Positions 25,381 through 33,907 of a stretch of 64,000 nucleotides of DNA are shown here, piece after piece. Both the position numbers and the translations under genes were made by a program. The DNA is taken from NCBI GenBank assembly GCA_020062545.1, contig JAGUWD010000009.1, positions 124,001-188,000 on the forward strand, in the 5' to 3' direction. Below the pieces are notes generated by a model, which was not told the origin of the DNA, made no database searches, and was given only the letters and a program-made list of their open reading frames with translations. This DNA comes from Thermodesulfovibrionales bacterium. Lineage in GTDB: Bacteria > Nitrospirota > Thermodesulfovibrionia > Thermodesulfovibrionales > Dissulfurispiraceae. Each line of letters starts with the position of its first letter. The stretch's first letter is position 1.

Positions 25381-26367
25381 TTAGAAAATACTGAACTTAA
25401 AATACCTCTTTGGATTTGCCTTAATATCTTTTGCCAGCTCGCTTAAATCCCTGGTCAATGCTTTAAGCTCTGATACACTCTCTTTGAATTCGCTCTGCAG
25501 CTTCTTATCCTTGACCAGGCTTCCCGCCATACCTTCTCCTGCCTCAATTTTATCCAGAACAGCAGCAAGCTGTTTCGATGCCTTATTGAGGTTTTCGTAT
25601 AATGCAGGGTCTTCTGCGAGTTTCTTCAATGAGCCCTCACCCTCTGTCACCTTTTTGCCGAATTCTTCCACAGAGGATGAAGCCGAGAGCATTTTATTGT
25701 AGAGGGAAGGGTCATCTATGAGTTTCTTAACCGTCCCTTCCGACTCTTTAAAATCCTTCAGAACTCCTGACAAAGACTTTGAGGCATCCTGAAGATTATT
25801 ATAGAGTTGAGGGTCTGTGAGGAACTTTGAATTGGCAATTCCTGTGGCGCTTTTCTCTATCTTTTTAAGAAAGCCTTCGAGTTCTCCTATGAATTCCGTA
25901 ATCTTCACAAGGGTGGTGGAGCCTGCTTTGATAATATCCTTAATCTCTATCTGCTCAACCCCTTTTATGGTATCTCCATGGGATATAGGTGCTGCATCAG
26001 GAGACCCCGGGCCGATTTCGATGTATTTGTCTCCAAGAAGCCCGATGGTCTGGACAGTAACAGTGGAGTCTTTTCGTATATACTTTGCGGATTTTTTAGC
26101 TATAGACATGGTAACCAGGGTGCCGTATTCTGCATGGAGGTCTATACTCTTAACAGAGCCTATCTCTATGCCAGATATCCACACAGGCGATCCCTTTCTC
26201 AATCCCCTCACATCCTTAATCTGAGCCTTAATATCAATCTTTGGTGAAAGCAGGGTCTCTATACCCCCTGCAAAAAAGACCGTAAATATCAGGAGAACAA
26301 AGGCAATGGTTACCACAACGCCTACCTTGAGCTTCGACCACATAAGCTGTCTCTTCATATCAAACAT
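25381..26367 (-). CDS. mlaD: MlaD/MCE family lipid-transport substrate-binding protein
   Basis: Periplasm-facing part of an MCE lipid transporter. The 328 residues have an N-terminal membrane helix (LKVGVVVTIAFVLLIFTVFF), the MCE domain (DVRGLRKGSPVWISGIEIGS, SAKYIRKDSTVTVQTIGLLG, DKYIEIGPGS) and a long helical C-terminal region with repeated DPSLYNKM / DPALYENL / DPQLYNNL motifs. It overlaps mlaF by 8 bp. No mlaC or mlaB is adjacent. Confidence 0.92.
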   Translation of the reverse strand: MFDMKRQLMWSKLKVGVVVTIAFVLLIFTVFFAGGIETLLSPKIDIKAQIKDVRGLRKGSPVWISGIEIGSVKSIDLHAEYGTLVTMSIAKKSAKYIRKDSTVTVQTIGLLGDKYIEIGPGSPDAAPISHGDTIKGVEQIEIKDIIKAGSTTLVKITEFIGELEGFLKKIEKSATGIANSKFLTDPQLYNNLQDASKSLSGVLKDFKESEGTVKKLIDDPSLYNKMLSASSSVEEFGKKVTEGEGSLKKLAEDPALYENLNKASKQLAAVLDKIEAGEGMAGSLVKDKKLQSEFKESVSELKALTRDLSELAKDIKANPKRYFKFSIF

Positions 26368-27106
26368 TTTTTACTCCCGCATAATTTAATTCGCTGATAA
26401 ATACCTGAATATCAGGAATATCTGAATGTAATAGTTTTTCACTGTCTCCGTCAAATACCAGTTCTCCGTCCTTTAAAAATATAAACCTGCTTGCAACCCT
26501 TAATGCATCCACAACCTTATGAGTAACGATGATAAAACCTTTTCCGTCTTTCGAGAGCTCCAGAATCAGCTTGCAGATATTGTCTGCATTCACAGGATCA
26601 AGGCCTGATGTAGGCTCATCATACAAAAACATCATGGGCTCACATGCAGCCAGCGACCTTGCTATGGAAACCCTCCTGTGCATTCCTCCGCTCAGTTCTT
26701 CGGGCATAAACTCCATTGCATGCTCCACTCCCACAGTCCTTAGCAATTCCCTGACCTTCCTGTCTATCTCATCTTCTGTCATCTTAGTGTATTCCCTGAG
26801 ACAGAATGCCACATTTTCCTTTACATTTAAAGAATCAAAAAGCGCCCCTTCCTGAAATACAAGGCTGAACTTCATCCTCACTTCTCTGAGTTCATCTTCT
26901 GTCTTCCCTGTTATATCCTCGCCATCAATAATTATCTTCCCTGAATCAGGTTTTATGAGGCCCATTATCAGCTTGAGGATCGTGGTCTTGCCTTCCCCGC
27001 TTCCTCCGAGGATCGCAACCCTTTCGTCAGAGTTTATGGAAAAACTCAGGTCTTTAATAATCTGCCTTACGCCGTATGAAAAACATACCTTATCGAACAC
27101 AATCAT
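26360..27106 (-). CDS. mlaF: MlaF-type ABC ATPase
   Basis: ATPase of the MCE lipid transporter. Starting at the ATG at 27106, which overlaps the mlaE stop as ATGA, it is 248 residues: MIVFDKVCFSYGVRQIIKDL, Walker A GGSGEGKTT at 34-42, signature LSGGMHRRVSIARSL, Walker B MMFLYDEPTSGLDPV. A frame open to 27253 adds 49 residues read out of phase through mlaE and is not real. The order mlaE-mlaF-mlaD is standard. Confidence 0.95.
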   Translation of the reverse strand: MIVFDKVCFSYGVRQIIKDLSFSINSDERVAILGGSGEGKTTILKLIMGLIKPDSGKIIIDGEDITGKTEDELREVRMKFSLVFQEGALFDSLNVKENVAFCLREYTKMTEDEIDRKVRELLRTVGVEHAMEFMPEELSGGMHRRVSIARSLAACEPMMFLYDEPTSGLDPVNADNICKLILELSKDGKGFIIVTHKVVDALRVASRFIFLKDGELVFDGDSEKLLHSDIPDIQVFISELNYAGVKNV

Positions 27107-27894
27107 ACTGAAAACCCCAGCACATAAAGCAATATCCTTGTGAGTACAAAATCGGAAACTATAATCATTATGATTGACATCACAACAGCCTTTGTGGTGG
27201 ACTGCCTGAGACCGGTTGCTCCACCTTTTGTGGAAAGCCCTGTGTAGCAGCATATGCAGGCTATGAGATAGCCAAAGACAAAGGGCTTAATAGCGCCGGA
27301 GAATACATTCTCGAAGATCAGTTCCTCGCGTATCGAACTCCAGTATAATGCACCGCTCTGATTGCTTACAAACACCGCTATATAATATCCGCCGAAAAGG
27401 GAGACGGCGTCTCCTATGATTGTCAGGGCAGGGAGCATTATTATGGAACTCACTATCCTCGGTGTAACAAGCTTTTTTACCGGATCGACACCGAACACCC
27501 TGAGTGTGTCCACCTGATGTCCCAACACCATCAATCCCAATTCGGAAGCCATTCCTGCGCCAACCCTACCGGTAAAAACAAGGGCAGCCACCACAGGCCC
27601 CAATTCCCTTATCACTGATATGCCGACAACCTTTCCTGTATATACCTTCATGCCGAGCCTTGAGAGTTCTGCAGATAACTGGAGGGATAAAGCCATGCCA
27701 ACAAACAGGGAGACTATGAAGATAATGAAAAACGAGCCTGCCCCTGCATAATCCATCTGCTCTATTGTATCTTTCAGATAAAACGGTCTTTTGAAGATAT
27801 TCAAAACTCCCCGAAAAGAAAGCAGGTAGAAATCCTGAAGGTCGCTTATCAATTCTTTCAGCCTAATCATTACTGCAGCACTCCATTGCCCCAT
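27103..27894 (-). CDS. mlaE: MlaE-type permease
   Basis: Membrane permease of the MCE transporter. The 263 residues have five or six hydrophobic helices and the family motifs VGMALSLQLSAELSRLGMKV, VIRELGPVVAALVFTGRVGA, GMASELGLMVLGHQVDTLRV and GVDPVKKLVTPR. The first ATG (27894) has GAGGA upstream; the ATG at 27870 (MIRLKELISDL) is an alternative. It lies 4 bp after the acyltransferase gene, a pairing that suggests joint outer-membrane lipid handling. Confidence 0.94.
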   Translation of the reverse strand: MGQWSAAVMIRLKELISDLQDFYLLSFRGVLNIFKRPFYLKDTIEQMDYAGAGSFFIIFIVSLFVGMALSLQLSAELSRLGMKVYTGKVVGISVIRELGPVVAALVFTGRVGAGMASELGLMVLGHQVDTLRVFGVDPVKKLVTPRIVSSIIMLPALTIIGDAVSLFGGYYIAVFVSNQSGALYWSSIREELIFENVFSGAIKPFVFGYLIACICCYTGLSTKGGATGLRQSTTKAVVMSIIMIIVSDFVLTRILLYVLGFSV

Positions 27895-27898
27895 TTCT

Positions 27899-28810
27899 TC
27901 ATGTCCTCTTCCACCTTTTATGTATCCACAGCCACTCTGCCGGATGTTCTTTTATGTAATCTTCGATAAAGCCGGAAAATCTCTTTGTATCTTCAATTAA
28001 CTGTTGTTCTACTGCTCTACTGCTCTGCGATTCTGCTTTTGATAGAGCAACCTCTGGATAAATATTTATGACGTGTTTATCCCTTTCTCTATTAATAAAT
28101 ATGGGAACCACTGCTGCACCTGTCTTTCTCGCCATTAAAGCAGGCATCTTTGTTGTCCATGCAGGCCTGCCTAAGAAATCTATTTTATACCCTTCATCCT
28201 TTAAAACAGCCTGATCCATTAATATCCCGATACCCCTGTTTTTCTTTAATTCGGAAAGCATTCCTTTCAATGCACCCTTTTTATAGATCACATTGTTTCC
28301 ATACTTAGCCCTTATATTCTCAATAAGTTTATTGAGATATGGATTATTCTGCGTACGTGCCACAACAGAGACATTGTCCACCTTGATGCCAAATGCCAAT
28401 GCCATTAATTCCCAGTTGCCGCAGTGGCCTGTTATGAATATCACACCTTTATCTTTTGATTTCGCTTTCAGGTAGTTTTCAATGCCTCTCACCTCAACAT
28501 TATCGATAATGCTTTTACCCAATCCGTAATAAATCTTGATAATCTCCGCAAAAGACCTGCCGAGATTCTTGAATGTCTCACGTGCAATACTAACTGCCAA
28601 TGGCTGATTGCTGATGGCTAAAGGCTGAAGGCTATTGCCCATTGCCTTTTCTATGTTCTCGACTGCAATCCTCCTCCTGCTCCCCCATATATAAAAAACC
28701 AAAAGGCCGAGGAACTCCCCGACCTTTAATGCGATATTATGCGGAAGCACAGCGACAGGAAAAGAGAACATGATAATGAGAGCAGTCTCAAGCAGCCATC
28801 TGATCTTCAT
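27899..28810 (-). CDS. LpxL/HtrB-family lipid A acyltransferase with repeat insert
   Basis: Adds a secondary acyl chain to lipid A. The 303 residues have an N-terminal membrane anchor, the H-x4-E active site in ITGHCGNWELMALAFG, and conserved blocks VVARTQNNPYLNKLI, GIGILMDQAV and HPAEWLWIHKRWK at the C-terminus. Residues 58-72 (LQPLAISNQPLAVSI) are encoded by a GGCTGAAGGC-type repeat (28595-28640). It overlaps the protease gene by 4 bp. Confidence 0.92.
   Translation of the reverse strand: MKIRWLLETALIIMFSFPVAVLPHNIALKVGEFLGLLVFYIWGSRRRIAVENIEKAMGNSLQPLAISNQPLAVSIARETFKNLGRSFAEIIKIYYGLGKSIIDNVEVRGIENYLKAKSKDKGVIFITGHCGNWELMALAFGIKVDNVSVVARTQNNPYLNKLIENIRAKYGNNVIYKKGALKGMLSELKKNRGIGILMDQAVLKDEGYKIDFLGRPAWTTKMPALMARKTGAAVVPIFINRERDKHVINIYPEVALSKAESQSSRAVEQQLIEDTKRFSGFIEDYIKEHPAEWLWIHKRWKRT
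28595..28640 (-). repeat. In-frame repeat inside the acyltransferase gene
   Basis: Plus-strand ATGGCTGATTGCTGATGGCT, AAAGGCTGAAGGCT. Read on the minus strand it gives LQPLAISNQPLAVS. The same unit is inside xerD at 31825-31858. Confidence 0.85.
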
Positions 28811-31248
28811 TTATTATTTGAGTTATTCTCCCTCTCCTTTTTCTTCTCTTCCTTTTCTTCTTCCTTCTCCTTCTTCTTTTCCAGCGCCTCCGATATCTCT
28901 TCAAATCTCTTCATCACAAGATAATTCACTGTGCCCTCCGGATATGTACCGTCTTCCAATAGTTCTCCAGATGGCATGCCCGTGAGTATCTCAAGCCCCT
29001 CCTCCATCTTCTCGATAGGATATATGGAAAACTTGCCTTCCTTTACAGCATCCACAACCTCCTGCCTCAGCATGAGATGTTTTACATTCCTCTTCGGGAT
29101 TATCACTCCGTGTCCGTCAAGCCCTCTAAGCCTGCACAGATCGAAAAATCCCTCTATCTTCTCATTCACGCCACCTATGGGCTGGACATCCCCGTTCTGA
29201 TCCATAGAGCCTGTGACAGCAATATCCTGCCTCAAAGGCACTCCGGAAATGCTGCTCAGCAGTGAATAGAGTTCAGCGCAGGTAGCACTGTCGCCTTCCA
29301 CCATATCGTAAAGCTGTTCGAAGGTTATGGATGCAGAAAGGCTTATGGGCTTCTTTGTTGCGTATTTGCTGCCGAGATAGCTGGATATGATCATAATCGC
29401 TTTTTCGTGGATCTTGCCGCTCATCTTTGTCTCACGCTCTATGTTTACGACTCCTGCCTTTCCAGTATATGTCCTTGCGGTTATCCTCGAAGGCTTTCCA
29501 AAGCTGTAATCTCCAAGATCGAGCACGGCAAGACCATTGACCTGACCGACCTTTTTACCGGCTGTCTCTACTATAAGCGTATCTTCCAGTATCATTTCCC
29601 TGATGCGTTCTTCGATCCTGTTTACCCTGAAAATCTTTTCGTCAATGGCCTTTGACACATGCTCTGCCTTTACAAGATCGCTTCCTTCCTTTTTTGCCCA
29701 GTAGTGGGCCTCCCTGATGAGGTCTGCTATATAGCTGAATTTTGTAGAGAGCTTATCCTGATGCTCTGCAAGTCTTGATCCATACTCTACGATCTTTGCA
29801 ACGCCGCCCCTGTCAAAGGGGAGAAGGTTTTCTTCCTTCTGGCAGCTCGCAACAAAGAATGCGTATTTTTCTATATTCTCGGATGTCCTTGACATTCTGC
29901 TGTCAAAATCGGCCTTGACCTTGAACAACTCTTTATATTCTTCATCGAGATTATAGAGGAGATAATATATATACGGATTGCCGACAAGAATGACCTTTAC
30001 ATCAAGGGGTATGGGCTGCGGCTTCAGTGCAGTAGTGCTCAAAAGCCTGTACTGCTCCCATACATCCTCTATTTTTATCTCCTTATTCTTTATCGATCTC
30101 TTTAATGCATCGTAAGAAAATATATTTCTTAAAAGATCTAATGCATTTATCACAATATAGCCGCCGTTTGCCCTGTGGAGGGAGCCTGCCTTTATCATGG
30201 AAAAATCTGTCAATGCCATTCCGTACTGAACTTTGTACTCTATCCTTCCAAAGAGATTCAGATAAGTAGGATTGCTCTCAAATACAACAGGTGCACCCTT
30301 GCACTCTGCATTATTGACAATAACATTTACGGTATATCTTACAAATGATGTCTCGGGCTTGGGCATTCTCATAAAAGGCAGTGGCGGAGCCTGCTCTTCA
30401 ACGGTCTTAAAATCTTCTAAATGAGAAAGAATGTCTTCCTTTGCCGCCTCGAGATATGCGACTACTTTTTCGTATTCTTTATATTTCTCCTTCAATTCCT
30501 CTATGGAGTGGCCAACAGCAGCAAGGGCGATCTCCCTTTCAAGCCGTGCAAGCATCTCTTTTACGAGTTTCTCCGCTTCCCGTACTGCCCTCACTACATC
30601 ATCCAGTTTTTCCTGAAGCATCTTGCCCATATCCTCGACCTTTCTCCTTGTCTTTTCATCGAGGGCAGCAAATTCTTCTTCTGTGAGTGGCTCTCCACTC
30701 TTCTTTATAGGAACGATGAGAAGCCCTGTTACAGCCTTTCTTATGGCAAAGCCTTTAGCCATGGCTTCTTCCTCGAGGCTGGTAAAAAGGGTCTTCTGCT
30801 TTTGCTGGAACTCATCGACTATCTTGCTTCTCTGTTTTTCGTACTCCTTTGATTCGAATGCCTTTGGGATCTCAACCCTCAATGCCTTGATAAGGGCATC
30901 CATGTCCTTCTGGAAAACAACCCCCTTGCCAGGTTCAAGAGATACGGCCATCGGATTATCCGGGTCTTTAAAGTTGTAAATGTAGCACCAGTCATCGGGA
31001 ATCTTTTCCTTAGACGCCCTTTCATTTAATAATGTCCTGATTGTCCTCATCTTGCCTGTGCCGCTTTCTCCAAGCACATATATGTTAAACCCCTTGCTTA
31101 TAAGGCCAAGGCCGAAATCCAGTGACCTCAATGCCCTTTCCTGTCCTATGGTCCCTTCGAATTTACCCATGTCGTCTGTTGTATTAAACCGAAAAGCATC
31201 CAAATCACAGCACTTATAAAGATCTTCGGGTTTTAGTTTCACTGCCAT
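28807..31248 (-). CDS. LonB-like ATP-dependent protease (AAA/Lon, YcbZ type)
   Basis: 813-residue putative cytosolic protease of the AAA_32-Lon_C type. N-terminal AAA part with Walker A GESGTGKMRT (residues 60-69), a long inserted coiled-coil region (about 170-270), a second nucleotide-binding segment (NGGYIVINALDLLRNIFSYD), and the Lon catalytic domain with the Ser in EGDSATCAELYSLLSSISGV and the Lys in IGGVNEKIEGFFDLCRLRG. The C-terminal tail (about 790-813) is a K/E-rich run. AGGAGGTAAGAC precedes the ATG. Confidence 0.92.
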   Translation of the reverse strand: MAVKLKPEDLYKCCDLDAFRFNTTDDMGKFEGTIGQERALRSLDFGLGLISKGFNIYVLGESGTGKMRTIRTLLNERASKEKIPDDWCYIYNFKDPDNPMAVSLEPGKGVVFQKDMDALIKALRVEIPKAFESKEYEKQRSKIVDEFQQKQKTLFTSLEEEAMAKGFAIRKAVTGLLIVPIKKSGEPLTEEEFAALDEKTRRKVEDMGKMLQEKLDDVVRAVREAEKLVKEMLARLEREIALAAVGHSIEELKEKYKEYEKVVAYLEAAKEDILSHLEDFKTVEEQAPPLPFMRMPKPETSFVRYTVNVIVNNAECKGAPVVFESNPTYLNLFGRIEYKVQYGMALTDFSMIKAGSLHRANGGYIVINALDLLRNIFSYDALKRSIKNKEIKIEDVWEQYRLLSTTALKPQPIPLDVKVILVGNPYIYYLLYNLDEEYKELFKVKADFDSRMSRTSENIEKYAFFVASCQKEENLLPFDRGGVAKIVEYGSRLAEHQDKLSTKFSYIADLIREAHYWAKKEGSDLVKAEHVSKAIDEKIFRVNRIEERIREMILEDTLIVETAGKKVGQVNGLAVLDLGDYSFGKPSRITARTYTGKAGVVNIERETKMSGKIHEKAIMIISSYLGSKYATKKPISLSASITFEQLYDMVEGDSATCAELYSLLSSISGVPLRQDIAVTGSMDQNGDVQPIGGVNEKIEGFFDLCRLRGLDGHGVIIPKRNVKHLMLRQEVVDAVKEGKFSIYPIEKMEEGLEILTGMPSGELLEDGTYPEGTVNYLVMKRFEEISEALEKKKEKEEEKEEKKKERENNSNNK

Positions 31249-31273
31249 GTCTTACCTCCTTTTAATTAGTTCA

Positions 31274-31328
31274 TAGCTGATGGCTCATGGTTCATAGTTT
31301 TTTACTATGAGCTATCAGCCACCAGCTA
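31274..31328. repeat. Inverted pair of GGCTCATGG-type repeats between xerD and the protease gene
   Basis: Left arm AGCTGATGGCTCATGGTTCA then TAGT, and right arm ACTATGAGCTATCAGCCACC then AGCT are imperfect reverse complements separated by a T-rich loop (TTTTTT). It may form a hairpin in the transcript. It is related to the repeat at 12233-12260. Confidence 0.75.
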
Positions 31329-32288
31329 TTTAGCCCTCGGATGGTGTTCGAGATAAACCTTCCTTATCCTGTCCACTGTCACCTTTGTATAAATCTGCGT
31401 GGTCGATATGTCAGCATGCCCCAGCATCTTCTGTACAGACCTCAGATCAGCTCCTCCCTCCAGAAGATGGGTTGCAAATGAATGCCTTATGACATGCGGT
31501 GTAAGCTCAAGGCCAACCATATCGCCGAATTTCTTCAGCGCCTGCCAGAACCTTTGCCTTGTCATGGGCATTCCCCTGTTTGTTAAAAAAAGATAAGGTG
31601 ACTGCCTGTTCTTAAGCAAATCCGGTCTTAATTCCTGCGTATATTTCTTTATTTTTTCCATGGCTCGGTGATTCATTGGAACAACCCTTTCCTTTGATCC
31701 CTTGCCTGTAACCCTCAGAAATCCTCCCTCAAAATTCAAATCATTAACCTTGATCGATATTATTTCGCTTACCCTCAACCCGGATGAATACATCAACTCA
31801 AGCATTGCAGAGTCTCTGACAAATAAAGGCTGGAGGCTGAAGGCTGAAGGCTCATGGTCTAAATTCAGTAATTTTTTAATGTCATCCATACCGAGGGCCT
31901 TTGGCAGTCTTTCCCATTGCATGGGCAATCTAAGGGTTTCTGTCGGGTCTTCCGAGATAATCTTTTCTGTTACCAGAAACTTAGAGAAACTCTTTATCGA
32001 AGAGACAAACCTGCATACACTTGAAGTGGAGTGCCCGTCATCCTTAAGCTTGCCCATATAGTTTACGATATCCTCTCTCGTAAATGCAGAAGTTGAAACG
32101 TTAAGGGGTTGAGAGGTTGCAAGATAATTAAAAAATCCCTTTAAATCCATATAATAGGACTCCACTGTGTTCTTAGACAACCCTCTTTCAACAGTAATGT
32201 ATGAGAGGAATCTGTTCAGTAACGAAATAATCTCTGCATTCAAGGGTTGTATATCAGGGTCTCCTTTTTTATTCTTTGCATGCCTCAT
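31326..32288 (-). CDS. xerD: XerC/XerD-type tyrosine recombinase with repeat insert
   Basis: Likely chromosome-dimer resolution recombinase. The 320 residues have the N-terminal SAM-like core-binding domain (FLSYITVERGLSKNTVESYY) and the full catalytic set: R in SSGLRVSEI, K in VTGKGSKERVVP, H-x2-R in HVIRHSFATHLLEGG, H in LGHADISTTQIYTKV and its Tyr. Between the two domains, residues 144-152 (PSAFSLQPL) derive from a GGCTGAAGGC-type repeat. It overlaps the upstream nuclease gene by 20 bp. XerC versus XerD cannot be settled here. Confidence 0.92.
   Translation of the reverse strand: MRHAKNKKGDPDIQPLNAEIISLLNRFLSYITVERGLSKNTVESYYMDLKGFFNYLATSQPLNVSTSAFTREDIVNYMGKLKDDGHSTSSVCRFVSSIKSFSKFLVTEKIISEDPTETLRLPMQWERLPKALGMDDIKKLLNLDHEPSAFSLQPLFVRDSAMLELMYSSGLRVSEIISIKVNDLNFEGGFLRVTGKGSKERVVPMNHRAMEKIKKYTQELRPDLLKNRQSPYLFLTNRGMPMTRQRFWQALKKFGDMVGLELTPHVIRHSFATHLLEGGADLRSVQKMLGHADISTTQIYTKVTVDRIRKVYLEHHPRAK
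31825..31858 (-). repeat. In-frame repeat inside xerD
   Basis: Plus-strand AAAGGCTGGAGGCTGAAGGC, TGAAGGCTCATGG. On the minus strand it reads HEPSAFSLQPLF, just before the RDSAMLELMYSSGLR block. Confidence 0.85.
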
Positions 32289-33084
32289 AACTCTTAACTC
32301 TTACCCCATTACCATTTGTTATATACTCCTCAATCCCTGTAGATATCTTCAATTTCTGATACAGGATGTCAGCAAGCTCCAATAAATTCATAGTATCTTC
32401 CCTGTTGTACATCAACAGCAATTCCCTTGCCTCTGAACTACCCCTCTTTGCCTGCTCCCATAGCTTTACAGCAGCATAGCCATCCATTCCCTTAACAGAA
32501 TCGTCCCTTTCTATACCGAAGATCGTTTCCAGTTTCTTCAAACCGCCATTAATCTCAAGCCTTCTGGCTGCAAAACAGAGGTCAAAGTGCGGGATATCGA
32601 ATCTGGCACCGGGGAAAGACCTCAAAAGAAATGGTACGTCAAACACCGCACCGTAGAATGTTATAAGGCATTTATATCCTGACAGTGCCCGGTTGAGGTT
32701 CTCTGTTGTGAGATTCTCTCCCCTCACAAGGCATCTCCAGTCATGGCCGTCATAAAGGCCTACAACCGTAACATATCCTCCCTGACCGGGCTGAAAGCCG
32801 TTGGTTTCGATATCGAGGCAGACAGCGCCGTCCTTAAACACATCAAACAGCCTCCAGTGCTCCCTCCTCTTCATTATCCTTGCAAAGTACTCTGCATTGC
32901 CAATTCCAAGCTCCATGGAAGACTGCATCAACTGGTTATCATAAATACTCTTCCTCTCAGGGCTTATCCCGTCTATTTCCCTGCAATTGCAGAAATCATC
33001 CCATGTAATGATTCCCTTTCTCCAGATGTGGCGCTCGAGTTTTTCGCCTATGCCGTTAAGCAATGAAAATGTATGCCGTATCAC
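32269..33084 (-). CDS. YprB-like ribonuclease H-fold protein
   Basis: Putative DEDD-type 3'-5' exonuclease of the YprB/RNase_H_2 group. Acidic motifs: CLDIETNGF (D, E), FYGAVFDVPFL (D), HFDLCFAARRLEINGG (D) and YNREDTMNLLEL (D). I take the GTG at 33084 as start: it has GGAGAGGAG 6 nt upstream, giving 271 residues (VIRHTFSLLNGIGEKL...). The in-frame ATG at 33135 precedes that Shine-Dalgarno. The C-terminus (GVRVKSYEA) runs through a GAGTTA-type repeat patch at 32283-32306. Confidence 0.85.
   Translation of the reverse strand: MIRHTFSLLNGIGEKLERHIWRKGIITWDDFCNCREIDGISPERKSIYDNQLMQSSMELGIGNAEYFARIMKRREHWRLFDVFKDGAVCLDIETNGFQPGQGGYVTVVGLYDGHDWRCLVRGENLTTENLNRALSGYKCLITFYGAVFDVPFLLRSFPGARFDIPHFDLCFAARRLEINGGLKKLETIFGIERDDSVKGMDGYAAVKLWEQAKRGSSEARELLLMYNREDTMNLLELADILYQKLKISTGIEEYITNGNGVRVKSYEACKE
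32283..32306. repeat. GAGTTA-type repeat at the end of the YprB-like gene
   Basis: Plus-strand CCTCATAACTCTTAACTCTT. Same unit as 14109-14150 and the rsmB insert. Confidence 0.7.
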
Positions 33085-33203
33085 AAAATCTCCTCTCCAA
33101 GTACTTTTATTTTGTTTTATTATAACCTTTATCAATAATCACTACAACATACAATGGCGTGCCGGAAATAGTCATTAGGAAATAACAATGGAAGTCTGTA
33201 TCG

Positions 33204-33245
33204 AAACAAAATAAGGGCATGCAATTGCATGCCCTTATTTTGTTT
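33204..33245. terminator. Perfect 42-bp palindrome, bidirectional intrinsic terminator
   Basis: The sequence is a perfect palindrome centred between 33224 and 33225: arms of 21 bp, with AAGGGCATGC in the stem and AATT at the centre, flanked by A-run and T-run (AAACAAAAT ... ATTTTGTTT). It follows the stop of the secreted protein gene at 33259 and would also stop transcription from the other side. Confidence 0.85.
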
Positions 33246-33258
33246 GAAGGTATATATG

Positions 33259-33906
33259 CTACTCTATAGACACATTCACACCAGGCAAACCAGGTGTTAT
33301 ATATTCTGCTGGCGGTCCTGCTTCATACTTCAATACACCGTCAACATCAAAAGACACACTCATTGTTTTTGGAACGCTGCCTGGTCCAACTACAAACGAT
33401 ATATTCCCTGTCAGTACAAGTTCGGCACCGCCTGCCGCGTAACATATTGGTGTAGCCGGGCAAGCAGGATATCCAACAGTCGAAAAGTTTATAACAGTAG
33501 TAACAGTTGAAGCAGCAGCATAACTCCCTGCGTTGGCAGTTGCCAGAGTATGCCCACCAAGCGACTGCGTGTTGTCTGTACAGTTTGTCCCGCCATTATC
33601 ACACGCCTTGATTCCGAACTGATTACTTACTGTTATTCTTCCCTGAGTATATGTCCCATCAGGCAAGACCACATTTGACACCATATTCCCTATAGCAGTA
33701 TTAGCAGAAGTAGCAGAGGCTATGTTAAATGTTGTTGGAGTATTTGTCACTGTTATCCACTGTCCTGTAGTACTATTATATACTTCAACTTCTTCTACTG
33801 TAACATTATAGACCATATTAGCATTATAGTTAATTCCAACTTCTGCTGCGATAGATATGTTTGCGAACAAAAATATCGATATTATTAATAGAGCAAATTT
33901 TCTCAT
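33259..33906 (-). CDS. Unknown secreted protein, partner of the adjacent beta-barrel
   Basis: 215 residues: signal peptide (FALLIISIFLFANISIAAEV, cleavage near residue 21) and a Thr/Asn/Val-rich, probably beta-sandwich body, with two cysteine pairs (CDNGGTNC and CPATPIC). I do not recognise the family. It starts 1 bp after the stop of the inverse-autotransporter barrel gene and ends at a strong terminator, so the two form a two-gene operon. It might be an adhesin displayed or exported with the barrel. Confidence 0.6.
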   Translation of the reverse strand: MRKFALLIISIFLFANISIAAEVGINYNANMVYNVTVEEVEVYNSTTGQWITVTNTPTTFNIASATSANTAIGNMVSNVVLPDGTYTQGRITVSNQFGIKACDNGGTNCTDNTQSLGGHTLATANAGSYAAASTVTTVINFSTVGYPACPATPICYAAGGAELVLTGNISFVVGPGSVPKTMSVSFDVDGVLKYEAGPPAEYITPGLPGVNVSIE

Positions 33907-33907
33907 A

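Noticed and set aside
26360-27253. A longer mlaF starting at 27253
   Set aside because: The extra 49 residues are read out of frame through mlaE; the ATG at 27106 overlaps the mlaE stop as ATGA and gives the family's normal length.
30421-30979. Several plus-strand open frames of 60-143 codons within the LonB-like gene
   Set aside because: They are antisense to a well-supported protease gene, have biased Phe/Leu/Ser content typical of reverse reading, and no ribosome sites or family signals.
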